64,000 nt of DNA from Tyto alba (taxonomy: Eukaryota; Chordata; Aves; Strigiformes; Tytonidae), in assembly GCF_018691265.1 (NCBI RefSeq), contig NW_024881321.1, positions 25,083,698-25,147,697 on the forward strand, in the 5' to 3' direction. This document shows, in pieces, positions 13,561-26,122 of the stretch. Made by a program: the position numbers and the translations under genes. The notes below the pieces were generated by a model. The model was not told the DNA's origin. It saw only the letters and a program-made list of their open reading frames with translations, and ran no database searches. Within the stretch, counting starts at the first letter, position 1, and each line of letters begins with the position of its first letter.

Positions 13561-14060
13561 TGAAAGCTTTGTTTCTGTTCAGCATCTGTTCTCCAACAGA
13601 GGTGGGATTTTATGAATCCTAGGTGGTTGCAGATGCCTAACGTTGGGGGAAGTGGGGAGGATTAAGCCAGATTCTTATTAACTGAGAGAGCTGAGGGAAC
13701 CCAGCTATAGTCCTATTACCACTGTTTTCTGTTTACTAGCTATAGTTATTCATCTGTTTGCATACAGAAAGCTGAATGGCTGTGTGAGGTATATTGGCTC
13801 CCTATAAAGAGGAAAGAGAGCTCTGAATCAGGTACTCTTAATCACTCTTTAAATGGCATATGATACCTAAACGCCCATTTTCGGTGTTCTAAATTACCCA
13901 GTAACTACAGTGTTTAAATTAAGCTCTGAAATCTCAACCTGACCTCTAATCAGTAATATTTCGCACTCAATCTGGTGACATGTAGGCAATTGCAAAGCTG
14001 TGTAAACTGTGAAGAAGTAAAATCTGAAAAATTGATGCAGTTACATCTTCCTAGAATTAG
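13561..14060. other. higher-complexity non-repetitive island, possible conserved noncoding element
   Basis: Compared with its surroundings this stretch lacks homopolymers, has balanced composition and no long open frame, and matches no retroelement I recognise. It includes AT-core motifs such as 'TTTAAATTAAGCTCTG' and 'TGACCTCTAATCAG'. This is only a candidate for conserved regulatory DNA, because conservation cannot be seen from one sequence. Confidence 0.25.
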
Positions 14061-15516
14061 ACCATTTGAAGGTTCAGGAACAGGATTTTTAAAAAATATC
14101 ACAATAATAATTGTAGGAATTTAGACTAGTGCAGCTGGGGCTGTTGTTAGTAAGGAAAGAACATGAAATGCAAAAGAGGAGTTTGAGTTAGTTAGTTAGA
14201 CTGACAGGGCATTCAAGCTGATTTCCAGTTGTTCTGCACTGAATAAATGTACTCATACTGCAGTAAAGTCTTTACAATGATTTCCATGTCTCACACTTGA
14301 CTTCATCACCCATGTACATGAGCTGAATGCTGGAAACAAAACTAATTCAAATCCTGCCCTTTGTCACAGTAAGAAAAGATTTCAAACAACCATCATAATT
14401 TTAAGCCAAGATAATTATAAAATGTAAATCTGTATCAGATATATTTGTATCTTGTAGTCATTAATGTTTATAGCAAATAGAAACTTAATTTGAAAACCAC
14501 AGCTTTATTTATATTAGTTGTACTTCTCAAAAAGTTATCTTTCATATGCAAGTTCTAGCTTTCAAACTTCTTAAGCCTTACAACCCTGACATTATCATGC
14601 TTCCTGCAGATTTCTGCTCCTATTGTAGTAACACAGGGATGAAAAGGACCTCATGGATTATTGGGTCTTGTCCCCTGCTGTGTATATAATCCTAAACCCG
14701 TTGAAGTCAGTGGGAGTTTTAGCTTTTTATTCAATTGTAGCATAACTAGGTCCAGAATATCTCAAAAATATTAAAAATAAAGTTGATTTTTTCATATTTT
14801 CCTGATGACTTGTTAAAGAGAATATTCAAATGTCTTGAATTACAAATGTAATTGCTTCAGTGTAGTTGCATTTTGTTTTTAAATTCCTAGTTCTAGGATG
14901 AAAATCTTAAAATAACACTAAAGAAATTATTCTTGTCCGTGTCTAGTCATGAAAGGTCAAAGCACACTGAGCTTAGATGTCTCAAGAAAAGGACAGGCTA
15001 GAGGCAAATGTCCACATCCTCTAAGCTAATTTAACTCCTCCTATCCCTAAGAAAAATTCTCCAGGGAGAGCACATATCTGAGTAACAACAACTGTATATG
15101 ATATTCATAGGGGAGATAAATACCCACTGTCCCTGAAGGTCTGTACTTATCTTGATCTGTTTTCTTAAATAGATCAAAGACAGAAGATGAATCCACTGGA
15201 TTAATCTTCCAGATCCACATCTTCACATGGTGAGGCTGATATATCTCAGGTACTCTTTCACAGGTTCTAGCTGTATTATGAAAGAAAAGCAAGATGGAGT
15301 GAAAACAAGTATTAGCTTATGAAACATGCTGAAACAGTATTACCCAGTCTATTTAACACTGTAAAAATTATGTGAGCAAACTTCAATTATCTGAAGTTAC
15401 TTGTCTGACCAAAGCCCATGAAGTTTCCTTTATGATCAACAGAGAGAAGTGGAGCACATCCAGAATGCCAGTTAGCCTAAACACGTTTTAGATTGGAATG
15501 ATTTAACCTATGAGAG

Positions 15517-15558
<42 letters not shown>

Positions 15559-17040
15559 CATCAGATTTCAATCAGATTTCTGATAGCTTTTTTTAAAAAA
15601 ATAACGTAAAATAATAGAAGTGATAAGATATATTAATTTATTGTGTTATTTTAACTATGTTTTTAAAATATGCCAGTGGTACATATTATAGGGCATAAAC
15701 ACCTCTAAAGATTTTCCAAAGAAGCTTGTATAAATTCCAAATATGTTATTATTCCACAAAGGATAAAAAAAAAAAATGTACCATTATGAGTATTTGAGAT
15801 ATCTTTAATACTAAAACAGCTGTAAATTAATTGCCACTAACAATATCTTAAATCCAGCATGAAAGCTAATTTATTAGTTAGTAAATCAGTAGTTTGGGGA
15901 AGAGTGGAATATAGTAGTTGCAAGTTAGAAGCAGTCTTCAGAGGAGTGCCACTAGGATTTAAAATGTAAAACATTTTTTTGCTAATAAATACTCTAATTC
16001 TTCCAGCCTTAGTGAAAAATGACACTTAAATTATGTTATTAGGTTCAGCAAACCAAATTTAATGAGAGTTTATCCATTACTCTGTTCATGTGTAAAACAA
16101 TTATTTGAGGATTTACATTAAAACATATAATGCAATTGTTATTACAGTCATATGTTTCAAAATATATTCTTCAGCATTCTAATCGTTATACTTTCCTGCT
16201 CATTTCTTGTAACTATTTTCTTCAGTCAAGCACAGCTGTCCTTTTCTGATTAGAATCCACAAACTCATAATTTCTTTTCTTATTCTATGAATTTTGCCTT
16301 TTTCTTAGTAGGAATATAAAGGCAAGTTCAAGGACTTCAGGATTTGTTCCTGAAAGTGAATCTTTTCACTGTGAATCATATGAATTCAAGACTTAGTGGC
16401 ACCCAGCCCTAACTAATAACATGAAATAAATAATTATCCTCATGTGAACATATTTATGTTATATTAAAAAATATTTAAAAATCTAATGACATCTCTAAGC
16501 AATCACATCTTTATAGCACTACCTTTAAGGTAAAAAACAGAGCATGTGATAGATGTTGCTAAATAGTTAATTATCTACAGTCGGATACTTTTTGACAAGA
16601 ATTATCCTTGGTAGCAAACCTTGTTTTTCTAAATATCCATTATTTTCACTAAGTTATTATTTTTATAAATAAGTCTACCATTTTTCATTGAGCACAGAGG
16701 AATTATTTATCAATGAGAGCTTTGAGAATATCTCTCTGATACATCTGTTCTGCTACTCATAATCAAGAGACTTTTCTATCTAAAAATGTGAACAAAAATT
16801 AAGACTTGTGAGTCTTTGTGGATTGCTGTTACAACATACATCAACCACAAGTGGATTAATGTACACTTTAGCAAAACTCTTGGTCTTAATCTCATGGAGA
16901 TTTTGCCATCATAAACTGTATAATTTTTTAACTGAAAAGAAATTGATTTTTCTGCAGTTTGTCTAAAACTAGGAAAAAAACTTCTAACTTTTTACTTATA
17001 TATTGTATGTGTTATGGACAAAATCTTGTGATGGGCAAAC
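14061..17040. other. AT-rich non-genic sequence
   Basis: No gene recognised. It contains the longest homopolymer in the window (15517-15554). The segment at about 14640-14690 ('AAAAGGACCTCATGGATTAT') could be an old antisense CR1 tail but is too short to call. The minus-strand frames at 15047-15292 and 15837-16025 have no recognisable features. Confidence 0.55.
15517..15554. repeat. poly(A) tract, 38 A
   Basis: Uninterrupted run of 38 adenines, the longest homopolymer in the window. No LINE or SINE body is visible upstream, and CR1 does not end in poly(A), so its origin is unclear. Confidence 0.95.
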
Positions 17041-17549
17041 AGAAAACACATTTTACATAAAGTAAGAAATTTATTATTAGTGTAATAATGCAGTTAAAGT
17101 AGTTATACACTCATACTTATCACCTATCACTTTTCTGTGCCATTCTCACTCTCTCTCTGCCCATGGACCTTTGGCCAATAGTGCCAGTCCTCTCCCAGCA
17201 AGGGCTGGGATTTGCAGCTTGTCTTGATGTGCTTTTCTGGGAAGACTGATGTCGATGGTGCCTCCTCTTACTCCTCTACTTTCTCCTAGAATTCACCTGG
17301 AGATATTTTCTTCTTAATATTTTTTCTAAAAATTTACAATTTCTTCAATGATTTGCAGCTCCATGTAGCTTCTGAATTTATCATATGTGGTGTATTTTAT
17401 GTGTGCTCCATACTCACTCTGTTACCTCAAGCCCAGTTGTGCCCAAATTCTGGCCTCCATTTTTTTGACTGATCGTTAATGAGTTATTTATGGCTGTGGT
17501 ATCTCTGGTGTCAAGACCATGCCCCACTTGTTATCATCCCAGTCTATGT
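17041..17549. other. non-genic sequence, possibly degraded retroelement
   Basis: Composition becomes less AT-rich than upstream, with blocks such as 'CTCTCCCAGCAAGGGCTGGG'. The same texture resumes on the far side of the LTR at 17555-18142. This suggests that the LTR landed in older repetitive DNA, possibly antisense ERV sequence. I could not name a family. Confidence 0.3.
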
Positions 17550-17554
17550 CCCTC

Positions 17555-18142
17555 TGTCCTGGTTTCAGCTGGGGTAGAGTTTATTTTCCTCCCACTGTCT
17601 GGTATACTGATGTGTTTTTGATTTAATATGAGAATAATGTTGATAACACACTGATGTTTTAGCTCTTGCTAAGCAGTACTTAAGTTAAGGATTTTTCAGT
17701 TTCCCATTCTCTGTGAGTGAGGAGGTACACAGGAATTTGTGAGGGACCATAGCCAGGACAGTTCCATAACATAGGACATCATTCTCAGTGTATAAACCAG
17801 GGGCAGTGGGCTGGGAGGCCTTGATCACTGCTTGGAGACTGGCTGGGCATCAGGCAGTGAGTGGTGAGCAGTTGCATTGTGCATCATTTGTCTTGTGTTT
17901 TACTTTTCTCTTATTCTTTCTGTTTTCTTAATTTTCATATTATTATTATTTTACTATTTTTTTATTTTTATCATTATTATTGTTGTTGTTGTATTTTGTT
18001 ATATTTTAATTATTATACTGTTCTTAGCTCAACCCATGATTTTTACTTTTTTTTTTTTCTCAATTCTCTTCCCCATCTCACCAGGGGAGAAGGAGGAGTG
18101 AGCGAGTGGCTGTGTGGTGCTTAGTTGCTAGCTGGAGTTAAA
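17555..18142 (+). mobile_element. ERV solo LTR, second family, plus strand
   Basis: Begins TGTCCTGGTTTCAGC and runs through the U3 landmarks of a common avian LTR, including 'TGATAACACACTGATGTTTT'. There is a TATA box at 17791-17796, a 'TGGTGAGCAGTTG' block, a TTA/TTG-rich stretch at 17938-18015 and a 'GAGCGAGTGGCTGTGTGGTG' U5. The expected polyadenylation signal ATTAAA is degraded to ATTATA. The usual terminal CCACGACA appears lost: sequence stops at GTTAAA and is followed by CCCTC (18143-18147), which repeats the CCCTC at 17550-17554. It is a solo LTR, with no internal ERV sequence beside it. The two overlapping plus-strand frames of 87 and 74 codons over the T-rich part are artefacts of low complexity. 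Confidence 0.88.
17791..17796 (+). promoter_or_regulatory. TATA box of the LTR at 17.6 kb
   Basis: TATAAA in 'CAGTGTATAAACCAGGGG', at the U3 position where this LTR family carries its promoter. Confidence 0.7.
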
Positions 18143-18846
18143 CCCTCTACACCACATTCCATGTCTCCACCCCTGAAATCCTCTGCCATCATACCATGCC
18201 TGACTTTCTATACACTACATCATTGTGCAAGGGTCATAACTACCTACACAGATTGTCAACTTCCTCGGGACTATGTTCAGTCATGCTGGAAGAAAGCAGG
18301 AGAAAGAAGAGTCTCTTGGCCACAAAACAGTAAGGGAAGTTGTGATAGTTCTCTGTAAATATGAGCTAACAAGAGGCCCAAAAATGGCTCCAATCCCTGA
18401 TGGACAGGACAAACACTCAGATTAAGACCTCAGATGCTACTGCCACTGCCTCCTGCTTTTCCAGGTTCCCCTTTCTACTTTTTCTGCTTGTCAAGTTTCA
18501 GCTCCAATGTTATTCTTCAGGCTTCACTTGGACATCATTGCTCTACTGGTACAATAATACATTCCTCATTTACTATCTGTATCAGAAACCTCTTCTGATT
18601 TGGAGTGTTATCTAATCACTCTGTCTCCTGTTTTCTCTGATCTGACTAACTGATATCTAGCAATGGGAAACATCCTTGGACTCACTTGGGAATGCATTCT
18701 TTAATACGGTCTAACCTTACTAGGCTGATTAAAACACCAGCTCCCCCATTCCCTGACAATGTCAAGATCTGTATGCCCATAAATTTATTAAATTATAGTT
18801 GCCTTAGAATTCTGATCTTCAGAGGTAGGATACAGAATTTGGAATG
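18143..18846. other. non-genic sequence between two LTRs, possibly degraded retroelement
   Basis: Composition resembles 17041-17549, consistent with one older element split by the LTR insertion. The short plus-strand frames here (18125-18358, 18400-18615) have no recognisable domain. Confidence 0.35.
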
Positions 18847-19949
18847 TGTAGTGGGTTGACCTTGGCTAGCTGTCAGGTGCCCACCAAGCCACTTTATTAC
18901 TCCTTCTTCTCAAGAGGACAGGGGAGAGAAATTACACTAAAAGTCTCGAGAGTTGACATAAGGACAGGGAGATCACTCAGCAATTACCATCATGGGCAAA
19001 ACAGACTCAACTTAGGGAAATTAATTTATTATATTGTCAACAAAATCAGAGTAGGATAATGAGAAATAAGAACAAATGTTAAAACACCTTCCCCCTACCT
19101 CTCTCTTCTTCCTGGGCTCAACTTCACTCCCAAATTCTCTCCATCCTCCCCCCTTCATGGTGCAGGGGGACAGGAGATGGGGGTTGTGGTCAGCTCATTG
19201 TGTGCTGTCTCTTCCTCCTCACACTCCTGCTCCAGTGTGGGGTACCTCCCATGGGAGACGGTCATCCATGAACCTTTCCAATATGGGTCCTTCCCATGGG
19301 CTGCTCTTCTTCAAGAACTGCTCCGTTGTGGGTCCTTTCCACAGGGTGCAGTCCTTCAGGAACAAACTGCTGCAAAGTGGGTCCCCTCACAATATCACAA
19401 GTAGAAAACCTGCTCCATTGTGGGCTCCTCTTTCTCCACAGGTCCACAGGTCCTGCCAGGAGCCTGCTTCATTATGGTCTTCCCCTAAGGTCACAGCCTC
19501 TTTTGGGCACATCCACCTGCTCTGGTGTGAGGTCCTCCATGGACTGGAGGCAAATATCTGCTCCACTGTTAACCTCCATAGGCTGCAAGGGCACAGCCTG
19601 CCTCAGCATGGTCTTCAACACAGGCTGCAGGGGAATCTGTACTCTGGCTCCTGCAGCACCTCCTCCCCCTCCTTCTTCATTGTCCTTGGTATATGCAGGG
19701 CTGCTTCTCTCACACATTCTCACTCTTCTAGCTGCTGTTGCACAGCAGGTTTTTCCCCTGTTCTTAAATATATCATCACAGAGGTGCTACTGCTGTTGCT
19801 GATGGACTTAGCCTTGGTCAGTGGTGGGTCTGCCTTGGAGACATCTGGCACTGGCTCTGTCAGACATGGGGGAAGCTTCTGGCATCTTCTCACAGAAGCC
19901 ACCCCTGTAGACCCTGGCTACCAAAACCTTGCCATGAAAACCCAATACA
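18847..19949 (-). mobile_element. ERV LTR, copy B, full length
   Basis: Minus-strand LTR of about 1,103 bp. Plus-strand ends are TGTAGTGGGTTGACC and CCCAATACA, flanked by GAATG (18842-18846) and GGATG (19950-19954), an imperfect 5-bp duplication. The minus-strand polyadenylation signal AATAAA is at 19030-19025. The U3 part (about 19150-19949) has loosely repeated units around 'GGAGCAG' and 'CCATGGGA', as in copies C and D. The U5 end (18847-18925) differs from copies A, C, D and E, reading as 'GGGCACCTGACAGCTAGCC' on the sense strand, so B belongs to a different subfamily. The 364-codon plus-strand frame at 19076-20170 lies antisense to this LTR and runs 221 bp beyond it. Confidence 0.9.
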
Positions 19950-20170
19950 GGATGTTGGGCAGCTTAACCATAGTTGGCAGTAAATTTACTTGTGAACAGG
20001 ATAAAGAATTTCTAATATCAGTTCAGTTCACTTTGAGTGAGGATTTAAGCCAATGTTTCCAAAGAGGTAACATGAGGTCTTGTTCATTTTCCAACAGAAA
20101 TAAATCATGTGGAATGATAGTCAGGAAACACAATGAAATTTATCATGTTATTTTTTTTGCAATATTTTGA
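19076..20170 (+). other. 364-codon open frame, antisense to LTR copy B, probably not a gene
   Basis: Longest open frame in the window. About 290 codons lie on the strand opposite LTR copy B and the remainder is downstream unique sequence. The translation is rich in Ser, Leu, His, Cys and Pro, with a hydrophobic patch near residue 230 ('IITEVLLLLLMDLALVSGG'). It has no domain I recognise. GC-rich LTR antisense strands are poor in stop codons, which explains the length. The start codon sits in LTR R/U5-proximal sequence with no visible promoter. I do not call it a gene. It could be predicted as one by automatic pipelines. Confidence 0.3.
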
Positions 20171-23100
20171 ACTTGAAACAAAACTTAAAGGAAAAAAAAA
20201 TATCAGAGACTCATGAAGCAGAAATGATTTCCTAATAACACAGAATGTTTAAATAGAAATTCATCAGACTTGATCTTTACTAGTTTACAATAATATTATA
20301 GAAATTTAAGGGATGTTATTCATAAGTATGATTGCTACTTGAAAGGAAAAAATAGAGCTCTTGATTTTTAAGATCTCATCAAAACAGGTAAAGTAAAACA
20401 CTTCTTAAAAGCTCAGAAAAAACTCTTGCTTAGGTGTTTTTTGCATTTTCAAATGTTTTTGAGATTTCTCAGATGTTTAGGGAAGATATAGTTTCTTGTC
20501 TTTTATAAACACTAGTTTTTACATCTCATTAACAAAGTCCTGTGGGAACTATAAATAACATCTGATGTATTCAGAATGAAAATAATATATACCATAAGCT
20601 TACTTCATCACAGAACTCTTATTAATTATGCAATTTATGCTTTTTGAGTGCTATTGTTATTCTGCATATTTTTTTCAATTATATTAATTTATTATCTTTG
20701 AAAATGTTTAGTAATGTTTCTAAAAATACAGTTCATTGTTTTTGTAATTACAGTAAGTCTTGAAGGTCTTTGTAGTTAATATCTTCTGAAAAAGGGACCA
20801 TAAGTTCGGAACTCACATGTGTGTAGGGGAAATTAATCATATTTCATGTTTTCACCTTCTTTTGTTTTAAAATAAAATCATAATAAATTCCTTCGTCATT
20901 CTCTACTGGTTTATCTGTAAATCTGAATGCATTTTACAGGGGTTTAGGCTGTAGAAGACAGAAATAGATAATGATTTAGACTGTCTAATTGAAGTGAGAA
21001 ATGATTAACACTTTTTTCCTACTTTGAAAACCACAGTTCTCTCCTACCTATCTCTTTGGCATAAGCAGATGGAAAGACTTTCCTTATCCAAGCTTCTCTG
21101 CACCCAGAGAGAAGATCATGAGCAGTCAGAAGCTTGCACGTATTAGACTCCCATTCCTCAGACTAACATCATCAAAACAAACCCTTTTTTATGATGATAA
21201 AACTACTGATAGAAACAGTAAAGTTATATTAAAATGCTATGGCATATTAGGAAAAATTAGACTATTTTAAGACTTCATCACATTAATCTCTTTTTAGAAT
21301 TAAGCAACAATTTCAAGCAATATATTTAAGTGAGTGAAGCTTGCCAAATAAAGTAAAAGTCTTTTTGCAATCATTTTTTTATCAGCCATCTCTTCAGCAA
21401 ATGTTTAAAATTTGTTTACTGGACTACATTAATTGGAATTCTATACAAAAATAAAGGTCTACTTTTTCATCTTTAGGAAACAGGGAATTTTTTTTCCCTT
21501 CTTTTACATTTTTTTTTCCTTTATGGTGAAATAATTAATTATTTTCATAATCTAGTCCATAACCTCAATATTTAATTCATAATAAAGCCCAGAGATTATA
21601 AAATACATTTTTAAATGCTTACCTTGCTACCCCATTGTTTTTTAACATAGGTAATGCAAAATCACACAGGAATCATATAAAAAACAGCTCAAAATGTTGT
21701 CTTTATAAATCAGGGTTCAGTTCAGTTCTGGATTGTCTGATCCTCAGTTTTGCCTCTGTTTTCTTTTATTGTTATAAAAATGATAAAAAGGTTTGTGGGT
21801 TTGGTTTTTTTTTTTTTCCGTTTAGAGTAGAATGGTGATACAGTCACTTTGGGATGAACCTGTGAATAAAAGAGAGATGAATTTAGATACAAACTTCCCT
21901 TCTAAACTGAATGATTTTGTAATACAGTTTAGTAAGTTAGGAAAAGGGCTACTTTAGGAGAGTATGGTACAAATCTCTCTCAATTATAAGGAGAGAAAAG
22001 TTAAAAAAAAAAAAAAGGAAAAAAAGAAAAAAAAAATTAAGCAGTTACTGAAACAGAAAATCCCATGCCTTCTCATATCCCATTACCAGACAATTTTAAA
22101 TTACAGGATAGTTCCTTTAATTTCTTTTTTTTTTAATTGAAGTAAAAAAGGTAAGTCTGTGGTCTGTCATCATATGGGTTATTTTTAAAGATGAAAATAT
22201 AATTTGAAATAAAATGATTGCTTCACAATTCAAATACTGATGTAAATAATGCAAAGTTTTTCTGTTTTCTGTATCTGGAAATAACTTGTTGCATAAATTT
22301 GTTCTCTGTTCACAAGTCATTTCAAACGCTTACTTCAAACCAATATCATGGAACATAAAATCCACAATTCAAATTTATGTTTATTAATATCTGTGAGGAC
22401 CCATATAAAGCAAGCCATGTTTATATTTTGGGGTTCATTTAAAATGTCTGCTGTTTAGCTGAAAAGGAAGGGAACAAGCGAAAAATCATAAAGTATTTAT
22501 CTGAAGTTCCAGTTAATAATGTACCTATGCCTAGGTAATTTTGAGACAAATATTGTGTTGTTTTTTTCTATCTTGTCACAATACTGTAGTCCTGGAGGCA
22601 AAGATAAACCAAAGAAAACTGAAAATAAAATTAGATCTGTATACCACAGGAAGAAAACAAAAATGAATAAAAACAAGCACTGACCTTTATTAAAGACACT
22701 AGTATATCAAAGATAACGGTTTATAAAAGCTGTTCTTTTGCACAGGGATTTGACTACCATACAATAAGTTTATTTATCCGAGTTCCTAGATAATAATGCC
22801 CTTCAGATTTGACATTAAAAGAATTTTTAAACGTGTTCATCAACCACAATAGTATGATGTGAATTGGAAGTAAATTATATCGGAGGAGTTTTATTTAAAT
22901 CTATGGTCTTGTCTCTCCTAAACACATTTTCATTTAGAAACTTTTTCTGAAGATTTTGGATCTGATGGCAATAACTATATAGCTTTTATGTCCTGACTTT
23001 TGTTTATTTTTAGATGTGTTATTATAACATGTTTTTATCTATAGCTGATTTAGAAAAGTGGATACTGGTCTAACATATTTTCTCTTGTTCAGAAACACAG

Positions 23101-26100
23101 TGAGCTACACCATATACAGACAATAAGCCAATCTGAAAATGGTTCATAATGAAAGGTATTGAAATTTGGGCAGCAGAGATATGGAACCAGCCCCTGATGG
23201 GTGATAAACTCCACACCTCCCACTTGATATCCACACTTCCATAAACCTCCACAGGTGATTCAGAGATCTGAAAAAAGGCTTTAACAGAAGCTAGGACTAT
23301 CTTGAAGCCACTTAGGCTAACTAGTTTTAAACCCTTCAGATATATTTAGTTATATGTTTTGTAGAGCTTTTTTAAATTAGCCTTTTTTTTTCATGAAATA
23401 ACAGATCTCTTTTCTACCAGCTCCCTTCATTCATTCCTCTCTCTGCATTCACATTATATCCTATAACAATATACTAAGTAGAACACTTAACAATAATGAT
23501 AGAATTAAACACTCTTCCTATAAGTGAGAAATATATTTATATACTTATATATTTTTATTTATTATTCATCCATCATGAAATACTTTTCAGAAGAGAGATC
23601 AAGACAGATTTTACAAATCTCATCCCATAGTACAATATGGATAGTCAAATTAGGCATGATAAATTCTACAATGAATGAAGAAAATTCAGGGTTTTAAAAA
23701 GCTTAGGTACCTCAATCAAAGTTTCAAAGGAGGTACCTTCATGCACAAAAGATTCATAACCTGGCATCTTAATGTGTGAATAGGTGTTTTCTCTTTTCTG
23801 TTTTTTTTTTTTTTTTTTTATTTATTTATTTTATTTTATTCCCCCTCCCCCCCCCCCCAGTAACTAAATAGAAATCACTATTTTCCTATTATAACTCGGA
23901 AACATTGCATGTCTTCAGAGCAAAATTAACAGATTACAACATTTTTCTTAGGAAACATATTTGATGCAGATGTCCTATTTAGTTGAAGAGAGTTCATTTC
24001 CACAGATCCCAGCTGTGCATGGTAACAAGAAAGCTACCAGACTGTAGCTTTTTCTTTGGCTTTAGAAACCTCTCCTTTTTAATTTTGAGTCCAAGTAGTT
24101 GAATGTCCAAGATTTATAGTCTCATAAAGAAAAGAAGCAAGATGCATAATAATGGAACTTATATTATGTATCTTTTCATAATGTGAGTATTTAAACACCA
24201 TAAAGAATGTGGTAAAGTTTTTCTTCATGGAAGTGTAGCTGGAACTTCACCTAAGTCTGGGTAATAAAATGTAAGTCTTACAAAAGTGCATGGAGTGGGA
24301 ATATTATAATCTTATAATATTATACAGCCAAGATCTTAACTGACATAATCTTTTCATGTACTCATTTTTTTATAGAGATTTTGTTACATAAATAATGAAA
24401 GCTCTTATACACAGAAATTTGAAAAAAAAAAATATTAGTAAGTAGTTTCCATACCATTTGTAGGGTTGATTACTTTCTAATTAATTCCTACACTTTTATA
24501 TATATAAAGATCAGTATGCAAAATAATTCTTGAATCAAGCATTCTGTTATTTCCTAATGGCTTATGCAGTGTTATTGTTTGAACTAATTTCTTGTTATTC
24601 ATATTGTGAATGAATGGAATTCTTTCTTAAAACATTGTCAAGTTAATTATATAAAGTCCTACCATTTTATCTCAGTTTATAAAGATAAACTGGAATTTAA
24701 TTTCCTTCTTTGACTAAAATAACCTAATCCCAAAAAAAGAAAAGCAATCTCATGAAACTCAAAAAACATTGCATATTTTGGAGTACTGTGATTTCTCTTA
24801 ACTATAATAAAGATTTTAATTTAAAATACAATTGGTTCAATGTCAGAATTTTATGGAATACCCATTTTGCAAAATAAACATTTCGAGTTGGAATTAGGTA
24901 ATAAATATTTTCTAGTGTATTTGTAGCTCTTCAAAGTGAAGTAAACAAAAAGAACTGAGGACTGAACAGGAAGGGGAAAGACAAAAATAAAAATTGCCTT
25001 CAAGGTTACCCTAGGGAAAGAAGCAAGAACAAAGAGAGACAGAGTAAGTGAGAGGAAAAGGAAAACTCTCCCCAGAGACAGGTGGGAAGAAGAGAGTAGG
25101 TCCCTAGGTGAGTGTCTTCTCCAGTTCAGCATGGGATCTCATGATCATGTCAACAACCACAACCACACTCCTTTTTTCCTCAGAAGAACTATACATTTTA
25201 TCAATACCGGACCAAATTCCTGTTGGTGGTCTTTCTTTGATGATAATGGCACTGATTGAATAGGCTTAATTTGGTGCAAGAATTGTATACTGAATGATAA
25301 GATGTGTGAATGCTTGTTATTTGAGTAATATTTGTTGGATATAAAACTAGCTGTTGCTTGCTTATTATCTATCATTTTGTAATATGGAGTCAACAGTTTA
25401 GAAGCTACCAGATGCACAGGGGTGCGGGAGACTTTAGTACAGGATTACAACTAAAGTTAAAAAGCATCAGGGTTAAGAGGTAGAGGGGAAACAGGATGAT
25501 TTGCAGGTAAAAAAAAAAAAAAAAAAAGAAATCACTTTCTCGGGGAAAACAGAATAACAATGCTTCAAAATGAACTAGTGCTGAGGCAGCGAGGATAAGA
25601 GAGCTTGGCTTAAATGTTTACATCAAAGCTTCAGAATGTATGGGCTGCAAGCAAAAAGGCAGACTAAAGCCCTAAATACATTTAGCAATATTAAAACACT
25701 TGACCCTGAGCAACAATACATAGAAGACTCATTATTTCATGTTTTGATCTCCATAAACACAGGATCAATATTCCACTGAGTCAGTCCATGGTTTTTTCAT
25801 GAAAGCCTGTAATATCTGCAGGAAGATTTAAGAGTGGGCATAAAACAAGTTTGTCATTTGCCTAGTTCCATCTGCAAGTTCTCCAAGTCTGGAAAAAACA
25901 CAGTTAGCCCAGATAGCAAAGCCAAAACCTAAGATTTTATATAGAGATTTATTTGAATTTATCAGCCTGAAGTCAGAATAATTTCTGGGTATGTTGAGAT
26001 ATTTTTCTCACAAACAGTACATGATTTTTTTTTTTAAAAAAGAAATACTCTAAATGCCATAAATAAACAAATTAAAACCTAACTAATCTTTTGGGAATTT

Positions 26101-26122
26101 TAACAAGGTAATTAACAGTGTT
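19955..26122. other. AT-rich non-genic sequence
   Basis: No gene recognised over about 6 kb. Contents include A-rich tracts at 22001-22036, a T-to-C polypyrimidine tract at 23801-23858, a purine-rich block near 24960-25100 and an A run at 25509-25526. Minus-strand frames at 24851-25132 and 25145-25417 reflect the purine-rich block and flanking sequence. The stretch 25570-25920 is of higher complexity and repeat-free, and could be constrained noncoding DNA. Confidence 0.55.
23801..23858. repeat. polypyrimidine tract: T run, TTTA repeats, then C run
   Basis: T19, then TTTA/TTTTA units, then CCCCCTCCCCCCCCCCCC. The minus strand carries a 12-G run next to a 5-G run, which could form a G-quadruplex or slip during replication. 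Confidence 0.9.

Noticed and set aside
14640..14730. possible antisense CR1 tail
   Set aside because: Only about 40 bp look similar and the rest does not follow the CR1 order, so I did not list it as an element.
17861..18124. 87- and 74-codon hydrophobic plus-strand frames
   Set aside because: They are translations of the T-rich TTA/TTG stretch inside the LTR at 17555-18142. The runs of Phe, Ile, Leu and Val come from low complexity, not a membrane protein.
24851..25417. two adjacent minus-strand frames of 93 and 90 codons, one with a hydrophobic leucine/serine stretch
   Set aside because: The stretch is the complement of a purine-rich block, and no domain or start context supports a gene.
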